A stretch of DNA of 45,389 bases from Mesorhizobium amorphae (GTDB lineage: Bacteria > Pseudomonadota > Alphaproteobacteria > Rhizobiales > Rhizobiaceae). Each line of letters starts with the position of its first letter. Positions within the stretch are counted from its first letter, which is position 1. Of the stretch, positions 1-8,966 are shown one piece after another. The notes beneath the pieces are model-generated. The model worked only from the letters and a program-made list of their open reading frames with translations, was not told the DNA's origin and made no database searches. The stretch covers positions 1-45,389 of the forward strand of contig QFNI01000032.1 in NCBI GenBank assembly GCA_003240775.1, written 5' to 3'. The translations under genes were made by a program, and so were the position numbers.

Positions 1-167
1 CGAACCGAAATCTGACGTTGACGCGGCCGTCCGCGGCATCGCGGATGACCGCTTTGGCTTCCAAGTTGAGCGGCAAGGCTGTCAGACATGGGGTGGAAAG
101 CAGACCGGCAGCTTTCGAGAGATCGCGCATCGGAAGCCGACGTTCGTCCTGAAGCCTGCACAACGGC
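1..167. other. Window-edge sequence downstream of kdpE, no gene recognised
   Basis: No reading frame here resembles a known protein and no terminator hairpin for kdpE is visible. On the minus strand an open frame starting at ATG 128 runs off the window edge, but it encodes nothing recognisable. The wording (GACGAACGTCGGCTTCCG and CCAAAGCGGTCAT on the minus strand) resembles decayed dispersed repeats I have seen in other alphaproteobacterial genomes, but only one copy is present here, so this is inference. Confidence 0.3.
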
Positions 168-893
168 CTACGGTGCCAGTTTGGACATCGACGCTCGCAA
201 GGCAGGAATCAGTCGATAGCCGATGCCGGCTTCGGTCGCGATGAAGCGCGGGTTTGCGGCGTCGTCGTGCAGCTTGTCGCGCAGGTGGGCGACCGCGATG
301 CGAAGGTAATGCGTGTCCGCCAGGTGGGCGGCGCCCCAGATGGTCGTGAGAAGCTGCTTGTGCGTCACGAGGCGGCCGGCGTGGCGGACGAGGATCGCCA
401 GCACGTCGAACTCCTTGCGAGTGAGCTTCACCTCCACGCCGTCCACCGAGACGCGGTGGGCCGCGCGGTCGAGGACCAGGCCGTCCGCGGAGAACACGGC
501 CGGAGCCTCGTCGCCGCGGCGATTGCGCAGGAGCGCGCGCAGCCGTGCAAGGAATTCGCCGGTGTCGAAGGGCTTGGTCACATAGTCGTCGGCGCCCGCG
601 TCGAGCGCCTCGATCTTTTCGGACGCGCCGTCGCGCACGGACAGGATCAGCACGGGCACGCTCGACCATTCGCGGATCGCGCGCACCACGGCCTTGCCGT
701 CCATGTCGGGCAGGCCGAGGTCGAGCACCACGAGGTCGGGCGCCTCTGTCGCGGCAAGCTCGATGCCGCGCCGGCCGCGGTCCGCCTCGATCATGCGGAA
801 GCCGCCGGACGCAAGCGCGATGCCGAGGAAGCGGCGGATCGGCCCCTCGTCCTCGATCACCAGGATACGGGGCTGCTCCTTCTCGGCCGTCAT
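168..893 (-). CDS. kdpE: KdpE, response regulator of the kdp operon
   Basis: OmpR/PhoB-family response regulator (241 aa) that is phosphorylated by KdpD and activates kdpFABC when potassium is scarce. The receiver domain (about 9-122) has the acidic pair E14/D15, phosphoacceptor D58 in VVLDLGLPDMDG, S85 and K107 in KPF. The winged-helix DNA-binding domain (about 130-230) has the usual LTRKEFDVLAIL and GIGYRL signatures. The start codon overlaps the kdpD stop by 4 bases (ATGA), so the two are translationally coupled. It is the last gene of the operon. The length is normal for KdpE, and the assignment is supported both by sequence and by position next to kdpD. Confidence 0.95.
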   Translation of the reverse strand: MTAEKEQPRILVIEDEGPIRRFLGIALASGGFRMIEADRGRRGIELAATEAPDLVVLDLGLPDMDGKAVVRAIREWSSVPVLILSVRDGASEKIEALDAGADDYVTKPFDTGEFLARLRALLRNRRGDEAPAVFSADGLVLDRAAHRVSVDGVEVKLTRKEFDVLAILVRHAGRLVTHKQLLTTIWGAAHLADTHYLRIAVAHLRDKLHDDAANPRFIATEAGIGYRLIPALRASMSKLAP

Positions 894-3583
894 CGGCTGG
901 TTGCGTCCTGTTCGGTTGCGAGCGGCAAGGTGAGCGCGATGCGCGTGCCGCCTCCCTCGCTCGGTCCTGCTTCGGCGGTTCCGCCGTGAGCTTCCACAAA
1001 ACCGCGCACCACCGCCAGCCCCAATCCGGTGCCGGCAGGGCCGCGGTCGCCGCGGCCGACGCGAAAGAAGGGATCGAACACCAGCGCCCTCTCGTGCTCG
1101 GGGATGCCCGGCCCCCCGTCGGACACGGACAGCACGGCATTCGTGCCCGCGACCCGAGCCTCAATCACGAGCGGAGTGTCGGGCGGCGAATATTTGGCGG
1201 CGTTGTCTAGCACGTTGACCAGCGCCTGGCCGATCAGGGCCGGATCGACGGAAACGGGTGGCATGTCGCGCGGGATGTCGGTCAGGATCGTGCGGCCGTC
1301 GAACGTCCGGCGCAGGTCGGCACGCGCGTGGCCGACGAGTTCGCGCAGGTCGGTCGGCACGCGGCGGGGCTGGAGCGCGCCGTGCTCCAGACGGGTCATG
1401 TCGAGGAGGTTCTGCACGTAGCGGTCGAGACGGCGCGCTTCGGTGAGCGCCGCCTCGGTCAGCGCGCGGCGGTCTTCGGCCGCGATCGTCTCACCATTCA
1501 GCCCCGACAGCGCCCCGATCACCGAAACGAGGGGTGTTCGCAGGTCGTGCGAAAGCGAGTTGAGGAGGGCCGCGCGCAGGCGCTCGCCTTCGGCCTTGAC
1601 GCGCAGGGCCTGCACGTCGCCTGCTAGATGCGTGCGCTCGACAGCCACCGCCACCTGGTCCTTTACCGCGAACAAGAGGCGCTTCAGTTCGGGGTCGAGC
1701 GGGCGCTTGGGGTCGCGGAACTGCACGCCGAGCACGCCGAGCGGCTTTGAGGTGGCGAGCGGCACGAAGAGCCAGTCGGAGGTGGGAAGCGTCGCGGTGC
1801 CGGTGCCTGCCGGCTCATTCTTCTCGAAGGCCCAGCGGGCGGCACCCAACGCGCGGGCGTCCAAATCCTCCTCGATGGTGGGGTGGCCCTGGACCTGCTC
1901 GAGTGCGCCGGTCTCGTCGGGCATCAATATGAGTGAGCGGCAGTCGAGCGTGGCTGCGATGTGGAAGGCGGCCGCATAGAGCACGTCGTCGCGCGCGGAC
2001 AAGGGCGCGATCTTGCGCGAGAAGTCGTAGAGCGCGGCCGTCCGCCGCTGCGCTGCGCGCATGGCATCCACCTGGGCCTTGAGGCGGCTTGCGAGCGTGC
2101 CGGTGAACAGCGCGCCGAGCAGGAAGATGGCGACGGCCACCACGTCGTCGGTCTGGCTGATGGCGAAGGTAAAAAGCGGCGCGGTGAAGAAGAAGTTGTA
2201 GGCGAGCGAGGCGAGCAGGCTGGCCGCGATGGATGGCCACAGGCCGAACCGCGCGCCCGTGAACAGGACGCCCAGGAGATAGACCACCGAAAGCGAGCCG
2301 GTGGGGATCAGTTCCAGGTGGTCGATGCCCCAGGCAGCAAGCGTGGCGAGGAACGTGACGCCGGCCACGCCGAGCGCTTGGCGGAGGCTGAAGGAGGGGC
2401 GCGGCAGGTCGCGCTTGAGGCTGCTGGGTGAGGCGGCATCGGCCGAGACGACCGTCACCTCGAAATCGGTCGCGGCGTCGAGCAGCCGCAGGAACACGCG
2501 CTCGCGGCCGAGGCCCGAGAAGAGATCACTGAGGCCCCAGCGGCGACGCGCGCGGCCCACCACGATGCGCGCGGCGTTCGCCTTGCGGGCGAAGGCTATC
2601 AGCTCGGCCGCGGCGTTCGCAACCGCATACAGCGTCTCGGTCTCGGCTCCGAGCAATTCCGCAAGCTGCATGGCGTCGGCGGTCGCGCGACGCGCCTCGG
2701 GCGAGAGGCTTTCGTGGCGGGGCGTGACCACGGTGACCGCGACCCAAGGCAGCCCCGCGCGCTCGGCCATGCGCTTGGCCGCGCGCACCGCCGCCTTGGA
2801 GGCGGGCGCCTCGTTGACGCAGACCATTATGCGCTCGTTGGCGGGCCAGGGGCCGCGCACGGCGTTGGCGTCCATGAAGGCGCGCATCTCGGCGTCCACG
2901 CGGGAGGCCGCGGTGCGCAGCGCGAGTTCCCGAAGTGCTGTCAGCTTGCCCTTGGAAAAGAAGTTCTCGAGCGCGCGTCTTGCATTCGCCGGCAGATAGA
3001 CCTTGCCGGCCTTGAGCCGCGCGATCAGCTCCTCGGAAGGCAGGTCGATCACCTCGATCTCGTCGGCGCGCGCGAGAATGGCGTCGGGCACGGTCTCGGA
3101 CACGCGCACGCCCGTGATGCGGGCCACCACATCGTTGAGGCTCTCGATGTGCTGGACGTTGAGTGTGGACAGCACGTCGATGCCCGCGGCGAGCACCTCC
3201 TCCACGTCCTGCCAGCGCTTGACGTGGCGCGAGCCGGGAACGTTGGTGTGGGCGAGCTCGTCGATCAGCGCGAGTGCGGGCGCACGCGCGAGCAGCGCGT
3301 CGAGGTCGAGCTCGCTCAGCGCCTGCCCGCGATAGGGCATCACGCGGCGGGGAAGCTGTTCGAGCGGTGCAAGAAGGGCCGCGGTCTCCGCGCGGCCATG
3401 CGTTTCGGCCAGCGCCACCACCACATCCGTGCCCGCGCGATGGCGGACGGCTGCCTCCTCCAGCATGCTGAAGGTCTTGCCGACGCCCGGCGCCGCGCCC
3501 AGGAAGATCTTGAGGCGGCCACGTCCTTCCCGGTTGGCTTCGGGCAGAAAGGCTTCGGGTTGGGGGCGGTCGGGTGGCGGCAT
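890..3583 (-). CDS. kdpD: KdpD, potassium/turgor sensor histidine kinase
   Basis: Inner-membrane sensor kinase (897 aa, the usual KdpD size) that controls KdpE phosphorylation in response to K+ limitation. Domain order: N-terminal KdpD domain (about 22-230) with Walker A GAAPGVGKT (29-37) and a Walker B-like ALIDELAHTN; a universal-stress-protein-like domain (about 250-375); four membrane helices of the DUF4118 module (about 395-500); a GAF-like region (about 515-640); then HisKA with H679 in SHDLRTPL and an HATPase_c domain with N-box NVLDNAAKYS, DGGPGIP and GTGLGLAV. It begins 15 bases after the kdpC stop and overlaps kdpE by 4 bases. All catalytic motifs are intact. Confidence 0.96.
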   Translation of the reverse strand: MPPPDRPQPEAFLPEANREGRGRLKIFLGAAPGVGKTFSMLEEAAVRHRAGTDVVVALAETHGRAETAALLAPLEQLPRRVMPYRGQALSELDLDALLARAPALALIDELAHTNVPGSRHVKRWQDVEEVLAAGIDVLSTLNVQHIESLNDVVARITGVRVSETVPDAILARADEIEVIDLPSEELIARLKAGKVYLPANARRALENFFSKGKLTALRELALRTAASRVDAEMRAFMDANAVRGPWPANERIMVCVNEAPASKAAVRAAKRMAERAGLPWVAVTVVTPRHESLSPEARRATADAMQLAELLGAETETLYAVANAAAELIAFARKANAARIVVGRARRRWGLSDLFSGLGRERVFLRLLDAATDFEVTVVSADAASPSSLKRDLPRPSFSLRQALGVAGVTFLATLAAWGIDHLELIPTGSLSVVYLLGVLFTGARFGLWPSIAASLLASLAYNFFFTAPLFTFAISQTDDVVAVAIFLLGALFTGTLASRLKAQVDAMRAAQRRTAALYDFSRKIAPLSARDDVLYAAAFHIAATLDCRSLILMPDETGALEQVQGHPTIEEDLDARALGAARWAFEKNEPAGTGTATLPTSDWLFVPLATSKPLGVLGVQFRDPKRPLDPELKRLLFAVKDQVAVAVERTHLAGDVQALRVKAEGERLRAALLNSLSHDLRTPLVSVIGALSGLNGETIAAEDRRALTEAALTEARRLDRYVQNLLDMTRLEHGALQPRRVPTDLRELVGHARADLRRTFDGRTILTDIPRDMPPVSVDPALIGQALVNVLDNAAKYSPPDTPLVIEARVAGTNAVLSVSDGGPGIPEHERALVFDPFFRVGRGDRGPAGTGLGLAVVRGFVEAHGGTAEAGPSEGGGTRIALTLPLATEQDATSR

Positions 3584-3598
3584 GGGCGAGTGCGGTTT

Positions 3599-4159
3599 CT
3601 AGGGCTGCAGCGCGTCCAGCGCCAGATTGAGCGCCAGCACATTGACGCGCGGCTGGCCGATCACGCCGAAGTCGAGGCCTCGGGCCTGTTCCTCGACCAA
3701 CGCACGGACGCGCTCGGGCGGGAGCCCGCGCGCCTCTGCCACGCGGGCAACCTGGAAGGCTGCTGCTTCCGGCGAGATGTCGGGGTCGAGGCCCGAGCCG
3801 GACGCGGTCACGAGGTCGGTCGGCACGGGGCCGGTCGCACCGAGGGCCGACACGCGCTCGCGCACGGCGTCCACAAGCGCGGTGGCGCTCGGGGCGAGGT
3901 TGGAGCCGGACGAGGCCGCCGCGTTGTAGGGCGTCTCCGCGGACGCGGACGGGCGCCCCTGGAAGTAGCGGGCCGACGTGAAGCTCTGGCCGATCAGGGC
4001 CGAGCCCACCACTTGGCCGTCCCGCGTGACGGGGGAGCCGTTGGCCTGGAGCGGCATCAGGCTTTGCGCCGCACCCGTCAGCGCGAAGGGGTAGGCGATG
4101 CCGGTCAGCAACGTGAAGAGCACGGTCAAAACCAGCGCGGGTCGTAGGTGGGCGAGCAT
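3599..4159 (-). CDS. kdpC: KdpC, potassium-transporting ATPase subunit C
   Basis: Single-pass membrane subunit (186 aa) that stabilises the KdpFABC complex and raises its nucleotide affinity. One N-terminal helix (about 7-30, RPALVLTVLFTLLTGIAYPF) is followed by the conserved periplasmic/soluble part with the signatures GSALIGQSF, YFQGRPS, SGSNLAP and DPDISPEAA. The open frame extends upstream to 4675, but that extension lies antisense-like inside kdpB; the ATG at 4159 gives the family length and the expected N-terminus, and lies 11 bases after the kdpB stop. Confidence 0.95.
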   Translation of the reverse strand: MLAHLRPALVLTVLFTLLTGIAYPFALTGAAQSLMPLQANGSPVTRDGQVVGSALIGQSFTSARYFQGRPSASAETPYNAAASSGSNLAPSATALVDAVRERVSALGATGPVPTDLVTASGSGLDPDISPEAAAFQVARVAEARGLPPERVRALVEEQARGLDFGVIGQPRVNVLALNLALDALQP

Positions 4160-4170
4160 GGTCCGCTCCC

Positions 4171-6231
4171 TTATGCGAGGTGGAGGAGATCGACGATCAC
4201 GTCGATGATCTTGATGCCGATGAAGGGCACGACCAGTCCGCCGAGACCGTAGATCAGGAGGTTGCGCGAGAGCAGCGCGGAAGCCGATGACGGCGTGTAG
4301 CGCACGCCGCGCAACGCTATTGGGATCAACGCCACGATGATCAGCGCGTTGAAGATCAGCGCCGACAGGATGGCCGACTGCGGCGTGCCGAGGCCCATGA
4401 TGTCGAGAACGGCCAAGCCCGGATAGGCCGCCACGAAGAGGGCTGGCAGGATCGCGAAATACTTGGCCACGTCGTTCGCCACCGAAAACGTCGTCAGCGC
4501 GCCGCGCGAGATCAGCAGCTGCTTGCCGACCAGCACGATCTCGATGAGCTTGGTGGGGTCGGAATCGAGGTCCACCAGGTTGCCCGCCTCCTTGGCGGCC
4601 GGCGTGCCCGAATTCATGGCGACGCCCACATCGGCCTGGGCGAGCGCGGGCGCATCGTTGGAGCCGTCGCCGCACATGGCGACGAGGCGCCCTTCCGCCT
4701 GCTCGCGGCGGATCAGCTCGAGCTTCTTTTCAGGCGTCGCCTCCGCGAGGAAGTCGTCTACGCCCGCTTCCGCCGCGATGGCCGACGCCGTGAGCGGGTT
4801 GTCGCCCGTCACCATCACCGTGCGGATGCCCATGCGGCGCAGTTCGGCAAAGCGCTCGCGGATGGCGGGCTTCACCACGTCCTTCAAGTGGACGACGCCG
4901 AGCACGCGGGTGCCGTCCGCCACCACGAGCGGCGTGCCGCCCGAACCCGCGATGCGCTTGATTGCGGCATCGAGCTGAACTGGGAAGGGCTGGCCGACAT
5001 GGCGCAGCACGGCATCCGACGCGCCCTTGCGGAGCTGCCGGCCGTCCCTCAAGTCGGCCCCCGACATGCGGGTCTGCGCGGTGAAGGGCACGAAGGCGGC
5101 ACCATCGGCTGCTTCCTCCGTGAAGCCGTAGGTCTTGCGTGCCAAGTCCACGATCGACTTGCCCTCGGGCGTGTCGTCCGCCAGCGAAGCGAGGAATGCG
5201 GCCTCCGCCATGTCGCGCTCGGACACGCCGGGGGCGGCCTCGAAGCCGTCCGCCATGCGGTTGCCGAAGGTGATCGTGCCCGTCTTGTCGAGAAGCAGCA
5301 CGTCGATGTCGCCGGCAGCCTCCACCGCGCGGCCGGATTTCGCGATCACGTTCGCCTTCACCAGGCGATCCATGCCGGCGATGCCGATGGCGGAGAGCAG
5401 CCCGCCGATGGTGGTGGGGATGAGCGTGATGAAGAGCGCGGCGAGATAGATCACGGGGATCGTGGTGCCCGTCCAGCTTGCAAAGAAGGGCAGCGTCGCC
5501 ACCACGAACAGGAACACGAGCGAAAGGGCCGCGAGCAGGATGTTGAGCGCGATCTCGTTGGGCGTCTTCTGGCGCTTGGCCCCCTCCACGAGTGCTATCA
5601 TGCGGTCGAGAAAGGTCTCGCCGGCCTTTGCCGTGACGCGCACCACGAGCCAGTCGGAGGCAAGCCGCGTGCCGCCCGTCAGCGAGGAGCGGTCGCCGCC
5701 CGCCTCGCGGATCACGGGTGCGGATTCGCCCGTGATGGCACTTTCGTCCACCGAGGCCACGCCCTCGATCACCTCGCCGTCGGTCGGCACGATGTCGCCG
5801 GCCTCGACCAGAATCACGGTGCCGGGGTCGATCACGGCCAAATCCTGCCACTCGAAGATGTCGCGGCGCTTGGGGTCCATCAAGACCTTGGCGCGGGCAT
5901 CCGCCTTGGTGGAGCGGAACGCGTCCGCGCGCGCCTTGCCCCGGCCTTCGGCGATAGCTTCGGCGAAGTTCGCGAAGAGCACGGTGAACCAGAGCCAGAG
6001 CGCCACTTGGATGCCGATGCCGAAGGAAGCCGCGCCATACAGCCCGTCGCGCACCGCAAGCACGGTGGAAACCAGCGCCACGAGTGCGGTCGCGAAAATC
6101 ACCGGGTTGCGCATCAGCCCGCGCGGGTCGAGCTTGGTGAAGGCCTGGACCGTGGCTCGGCGCAGGATGGCGCCGTCGAACAGGCCGATTGCGCTGGGGG
6201 CGTGGCGCGCCCCTGAAGACATGTGCGTCAT
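4171..6231 (-). CDS. kdpB: KdpB, P-type ATPase catalytic subunit
   Basis: Catalytic subunit (686 aa) of the KdpFABC potassium pump. It hydrolyses ATP through a phospho-aspartate intermediate and drives K+ taken in through KdpA. Seen in the sequence: TGES (167-170) of the actuator domain, the phosphorylation motif DKTGTI with D315, a nucleotide-binding domain, and the hinge motif GDGSNDAPALAQADVG. Membrane helices lie at about 40-60, 70-90, 230-280 and near the C-terminus. The gene sits 11 bases after kdpA and 11 before kdpC. A second Met at residue 4 (MSSGARHAP) could be the true start; the difference is trivial. Confidence 0.97.
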   Translation of the reverse strand: MTHMSSGARHAPSAIGLFDGAILRRATVQAFTKLDPRGLMRNPVIFATALVALVSTVLAVRDGLYGAASFGIGIQVALWLWFTVLFANFAEAIAEGRGKARADAFRSTKADARAKVLMDPKRRDIFEWQDLAVIDPGTVILVEAGDIVPTDGEVIEGVASVDESAITGESAPVIREAGGDRSSLTGGTRLASDWLVVRVTAKAGETFLDRMIALVEGAKRQKTPNEIALNILLAALSLVFLFVVATLPFFASWTGTTIPVIYLAALFITLIPTTIGGLLSAIGIAGMDRLVKANVIAKSGRAVEAAGDIDVLLLDKTGTITFGNRMADGFEAAPGVSERDMAEAAFLASLADDTPEGKSIVDLARKTYGFTEEAADGAAFVPFTAQTRMSGADLRDGRQLRKGASDAVLRHVGQPFPVQLDAAIKRIAGSGGTPLVVADGTRVLGVVHLKDVVKPAIRERFAELRRMGIRTVMVTGDNPLTASAIAAEAGVDDFLAEATPEKKLELIRREQAEGRLVAMCGDGSNDAPALAQADVGVAMNSGTPAAKEAGNLVDLDSDPTKLIEIVLVGKQLLISRGALTTFSVANDVAKYFAILPALFVAAYPGLAVLDIMGLGTPQSAILSALIFNALIIVALIPIALRGVRYTPSSASALLSRNLLIYGLGGLVVPFIGIKIIDVIVDLLHLA

Positions 6232-6242
6232 GATGGAATGCC

Positions 6243-7931
6243 TCAGAAGCTCTGTCCGGCCCCGATCGACACATGTTCGGCGATCGGGCCCAGAGCCAGG
6301 ACGGGAAGGAAGGTGAGCGCGCCGACGATCAGGACGGTGGCGATGAGAAGCGTCACGAAGACCGGCCCGTGCGTGGGAAAGGTGCCGGCGGAAGCGGGCA
6401 CGGTCTTTTTAGTGGCGAGCGAGCCGGCGATCGCCAGGATGGGCACGATATATCCGAAGCGGCCGAAGATCATCGCGAGCCCGAGGAAGGTGTCGTGCCA
6501 GCCGGTCGCCGCCGTGAAGCCCGCGAATGCCGAGCCGTTGTTGCCGGTGGCCGACGCATAGGCATAGAGCAGCTCGGACAGCCCGTGCGGGCCCGCGTCC
6601 TGCACGGAGCTTTGCGCATCGCCCGTCCAAATTGCGAGAGCGCAGAACACGAGCACGCCGACCGGCATCACCATCAGCGACAACGCCGCGAGCTTCACCT
6701 CGCGCGCCTCGATCTTCTTGCCGAGATATTCCGGCGTGCGGCCGACCATCAGCCCCGCCAGGAACACGGTGAGCACCACCATGAGCAGCATGCCCGTGAG
6801 GCCTACGCCCGCGCCGCCGAAGACCACCTCGCCCAGCATCATGTTGAGCATGGCAATCATCCCGCCGAGCGGCGTAAAGCTGTCGTGCATGCTGTTGACC
6901 GAGCCGTTGGAGGCGGCCGTGGTCACTTCGGCCCAAAGTGCCGAGTTGACGATGCCGAAGCGCACCTCCTTGCCTTCCATCGCGGACGGGCCGTCGACCA
7001 GCCCGGCAAGCAGCGCGTTGCCGGCGTGCTCGGAAACGTAGATGGCTGTGAAGCCCACGACGAACAGCACCCCCATCGTCGCAAACAGCGCCCAGCCCTG
7101 GCGCCGGTCGCCCACCATGCGCCCGAAGGTGAAGGTGAAGGCCGCCGGAATGGCGAGGATCGCGAGCATCGAGAGGAGATTGGCAAGCGCCGTCGGGTTC
7201 TCGAAGGGGTGCGCTGCGTTCACGTTGAAGAAGCCGCCGCCATTCGTGCCGAACTGCTTGATGGCGAGCTGCGAGGCGACGGGGCCGACCGCAATCGTCT
7301 GGTTGGCGCCTTCGAGCGTAGTGGCCCCAAACGATGCGGCCAGCGTCTGCGGCATGCCCTGCCAGAGGAACACGGCTGCCAAGACGATCGAGACGGGCAA
7401 GAGCACGTAGAGCGTGGAGCGCGTGAGGTCGGCCCAGAAGTTGCCGACCGACTTTGCCTGCCGCGCCACGAGCCCGCGCGCGGCCGCGGCCGCCACCGCC
7501 ATGCCGGAGGCCGCGGACACGAAGTTCTGCGTGGTCAGCCCCGCCATCTGCGCGAAGTGGGACAGCGTGGTCTCGCCGCCATAGGACTGCCAGTTGGTGT
7601 TGGTGACGAACGAGATCGCCGTGTTGAAGGCGAGGTGCGCGGGCAGCCCCGCAAACCCCTGCGGGTTGAGCGGCAGGAAATCCTGGAAGAGCAGGATCAG
7701 GTAAAGCAGCACGAAGCCCGCTGCGTTGAACGCGAGGAGCGCGAGCGCGTAGGCCGTCCAGCCCTGGCCCTGCGCGGGGTCGATGCCGGCCGCCGCATAA
7801 AGCGGGCGTTCGGCGAAGTGGAGGAAGCGGGCTTCGCCGCTGAACACGCGCGCCATGTACCAGCCGAGCGAAAGCGCGATGGCGAGGAGCAACGCGCAAA
7901 ACAGCGCGAACTGTGTGAGATCGGCAATCAT
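6243..7931 (-). CDS. kdpA: KdpA, potassium-binding channel-like subunit
   Basis: Multi-spanning membrane subunit (562 aa) that binds and selects K+; it is a relative of the Trk/Ktr superfamily with four pseudo-repeats. The sequence has about ten hydrophobic helices and conserved KdpA loops such as FVTNTNWQSYGGE, GTNGGGFFNVNAAHPFENP and TGNNGSAFAGF. The open frame continues 69 codons upstream, but ATG 7931 (MIADLTQFALF) gives the family N-terminus and follows the kdpF stop closely. The upstream extension overlaps kdpF and is not coding. Confidence 0.96.
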   Translation of the reverse strand: MIADLTQFALFCALLLAIALSLGWYMARVFSGEARFLHFAERPLYAAAGIDPAQGQGWTAYALALLAFNAAGFVLLYLILLFQDFLPLNPQGFAGLPAHLAFNTAISFVTNTNWQSYGGETTLSHFAQMAGLTTQNFVSAASGMAVAAAAARGLVARQAKSVGNFWADLTRSTLYVLLPVSIVLAAVFLWQGMPQTLAASFGATTLEGANQTIAVGPVASQLAIKQFGTNGGGFFNVNAAHPFENPTALANLLSMLAILAIPAAFTFTFGRMVGDRRQGWALFATMGVLFVVGFTAIYVSEHAGNALLAGLVDGPSAMEGKEVRFGIVNSALWAEVTTAASNGSVNSMHDSFTPLGGMIAMLNMMLGEVVFGGAGVGLTGMLLMVVLTVFLAGLMVGRTPEYLGKKIEAREVKLAALSLMVMPVGVLVFCALAIWTGDAQSSVQDAGPHGLSELLYAYASATGNNGSAFAGFTAATGWHDTFLGLAMIFGRFGYIVPILAIAGSLATKKTVPASAGTFPTHGPVFVTLLIATVLIVGALTFLPVLALGPIAEHVSIGAGQSF

Positions 7932-7939
7932 GGGGGAAC

Positions 7940-8029
7940 TCAGAAGCGCTCGGGCCGCAGAAGCGCGGCGAACAGGTAGACGAAGAGCACGAGCGCGAGC
8001 CCGCCGCCCAGAACGAGGTCGAGGCTCAT
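7940..8029 (-). CDS. kdpF: KdpF, small stabilising subunit
   Basis: A 29-aa hydrophobic peptide (MSLDLVLGGGLALVLFVYLF, then AALLRPERF). It matches KdpF in size, in its single helix and in the C-terminal L-x-x-PE-R-F tail that is typical of the family. KdpF sits in the membrane against KdpA/KdpB and stabilises the pump. It lies directly upstream of kdpA with 8 bases between stop and start, in canonical operon order. A purine-rich stretch (GGAGAG) lies upstream as a possible ribosome binding site. Confidence 0.85.
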   Translation of the reverse strand: MSLDLVLGGGLALVLFVYLFAALLRPERF

Positions 8030-8034
8030 GCCGT

Positions 8035-8121
8035 TCAAAGCCTCTCCGCCGCCCGCACGGCAAGCGCGGCCACGACGAAGCAGGCAAGTCCGCCTGCGGC
8101 GAAAGCGATTCCGGAAAGCAT
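8035..8121 (-). CDS. Small membrane peptide upstream of kdpF
   Basis: A 28-codon ORF that ends 5 bases before the kdpF start. The peptide starts MLSGIAFAAGGLACFVV and ends AALAVRAAERL: one transmembrane helix followed by a short basic/acidic tail. The ATG is preceded by a good ribosome binding site (CCAGGAG, 8 bases away). Similar tiny ORFs with a helix and an A-x-x-x-x-RL tail occur ahead of kdpF in other kdp operons as far as I recall, but I know of no assigned function. Position and signals suggest it is translated as the first gene of the operon. It could alternatively be a leader peptide. Confidence 0.6.
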   Translation of the reverse strand: MLSGIAFAAGGLACFVVAALAVRAAERL

Positions 8122-8167
8122 ACTGAAACTCCTGGCAATTGTTTGCGCAGGAGAAAGCCGATGGCCG

Positions 8168-8215
8168 CGTAACGGCGCTGCTGTGATTAGTTGGGTAGGC
8201 GTAAGCCAGCCGTAA
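8168..8215 (-). promoter_or_regulatory. Candidate KdpE operator upstream of the kdp operon
   Basis: Three copies of TTACG (CGTAA on the plus strand) lie at 8168-8172, 8200-8204 and 8211-8215. Two are 11 bases apart and the third 32 bases away, so all lie on about the same helix face. Direct half-sites about 11 bases apart are the usual layout for OmpR/PhoB-family regulators such as KdpE. The site is 47-94 bases upstream of the first small ORF. The match is to the pattern, not to an established KdpE box for this group. Confidence 0.35.
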
Positions 8216-8289
8216 ATTCCGGCTTCATTTAGAAAGCGGCGGGCCCGTTCGGACAGGACGAGTCACGCGCCTGGAGCCGCGACGGGTAG

Positions 8290-8966
8290 TGCAAGCCATC
8301 CATCGCAGCCACTGTGTTGAGTGGCCTTCCGAACGAGTTGGACCAACTGTCAGACGAGGCTGCACTGTGTGCTCTTTCCGTGCGTGATCTGCATAAAATT
8401 TGCCGATATCGCGGCCGCTTACGGAAAACTTGGGTGGGAAGAAGGACGTTGAACTTGGGGTCGGCTGCAGAACGGCAGCTTATCGCAAATCTCAGCGAAA
8501 ACCGGACAGACCGGTATCGGCCCCATCGGCGACCTTATGCGAGACACTGCTCGCGCATATGGATAGGCTTACGCCGCTGCAGATCGTTGTGTTCTCCGAG
8601 TTCGTCGTCGGATACGAAGTGTTTGCTGCCACCGTGTCGGGCACCGACTCAGTCTTCGACGGCACGGACTGCAAGATAGGGCTCCGTCGGTAGCCCGCGG
8701 TCTGGTGGCCTGCCCTCGGCGTTCTAGTCGCACGACTTTTGGTCAACCGATGGCGCGCAGTCCTCAAAGGGCAGTGTGTCGGCAAGACGTCTCATGCCCG
8801 TGCAAGTCGTTCGGCCAGCCCCGAGGTGGAACCCCGTCGGGCAGCTTCCTGTCAGGCGAGGGTGGCCTGCTTCCCCCGGGGCGAAGCGTTGCCGGCCGGG
8901 CAGCGTCGGCTTTGACAGTCTGCACGCGTCACAGGCAAGTTCGGCGAGCAACAGGGAGGGCCACGC
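8290..8966. other. Intergenic stretch with no recognised gene
   Basis: About 0.7 kb between the kdp promoter region and the SUKH gene. Open frames exist on the plus strand (8314-8679 and 8400-8693) and on the minus strand (8492-8785), but they overlap one another, have composition unlike the neighbouring genes, and show no domain I recognise. The stretch is visibly less GC-rich than the flanks. It may be decayed accessory DNA. Confidence 0.4.

Noticed and set aside
4160..4675. Extended N-terminus of KdpC
   Set aside because: It lies in another frame of kdpB and is Arg/Gly-rich; ATG 4159 gives the family length.
8314..8785. Overlapping frames in the kdp-SUKH gap
   Set aside because: They compete on both strands, have no domain or ribosome binding site and no gene-like composition.
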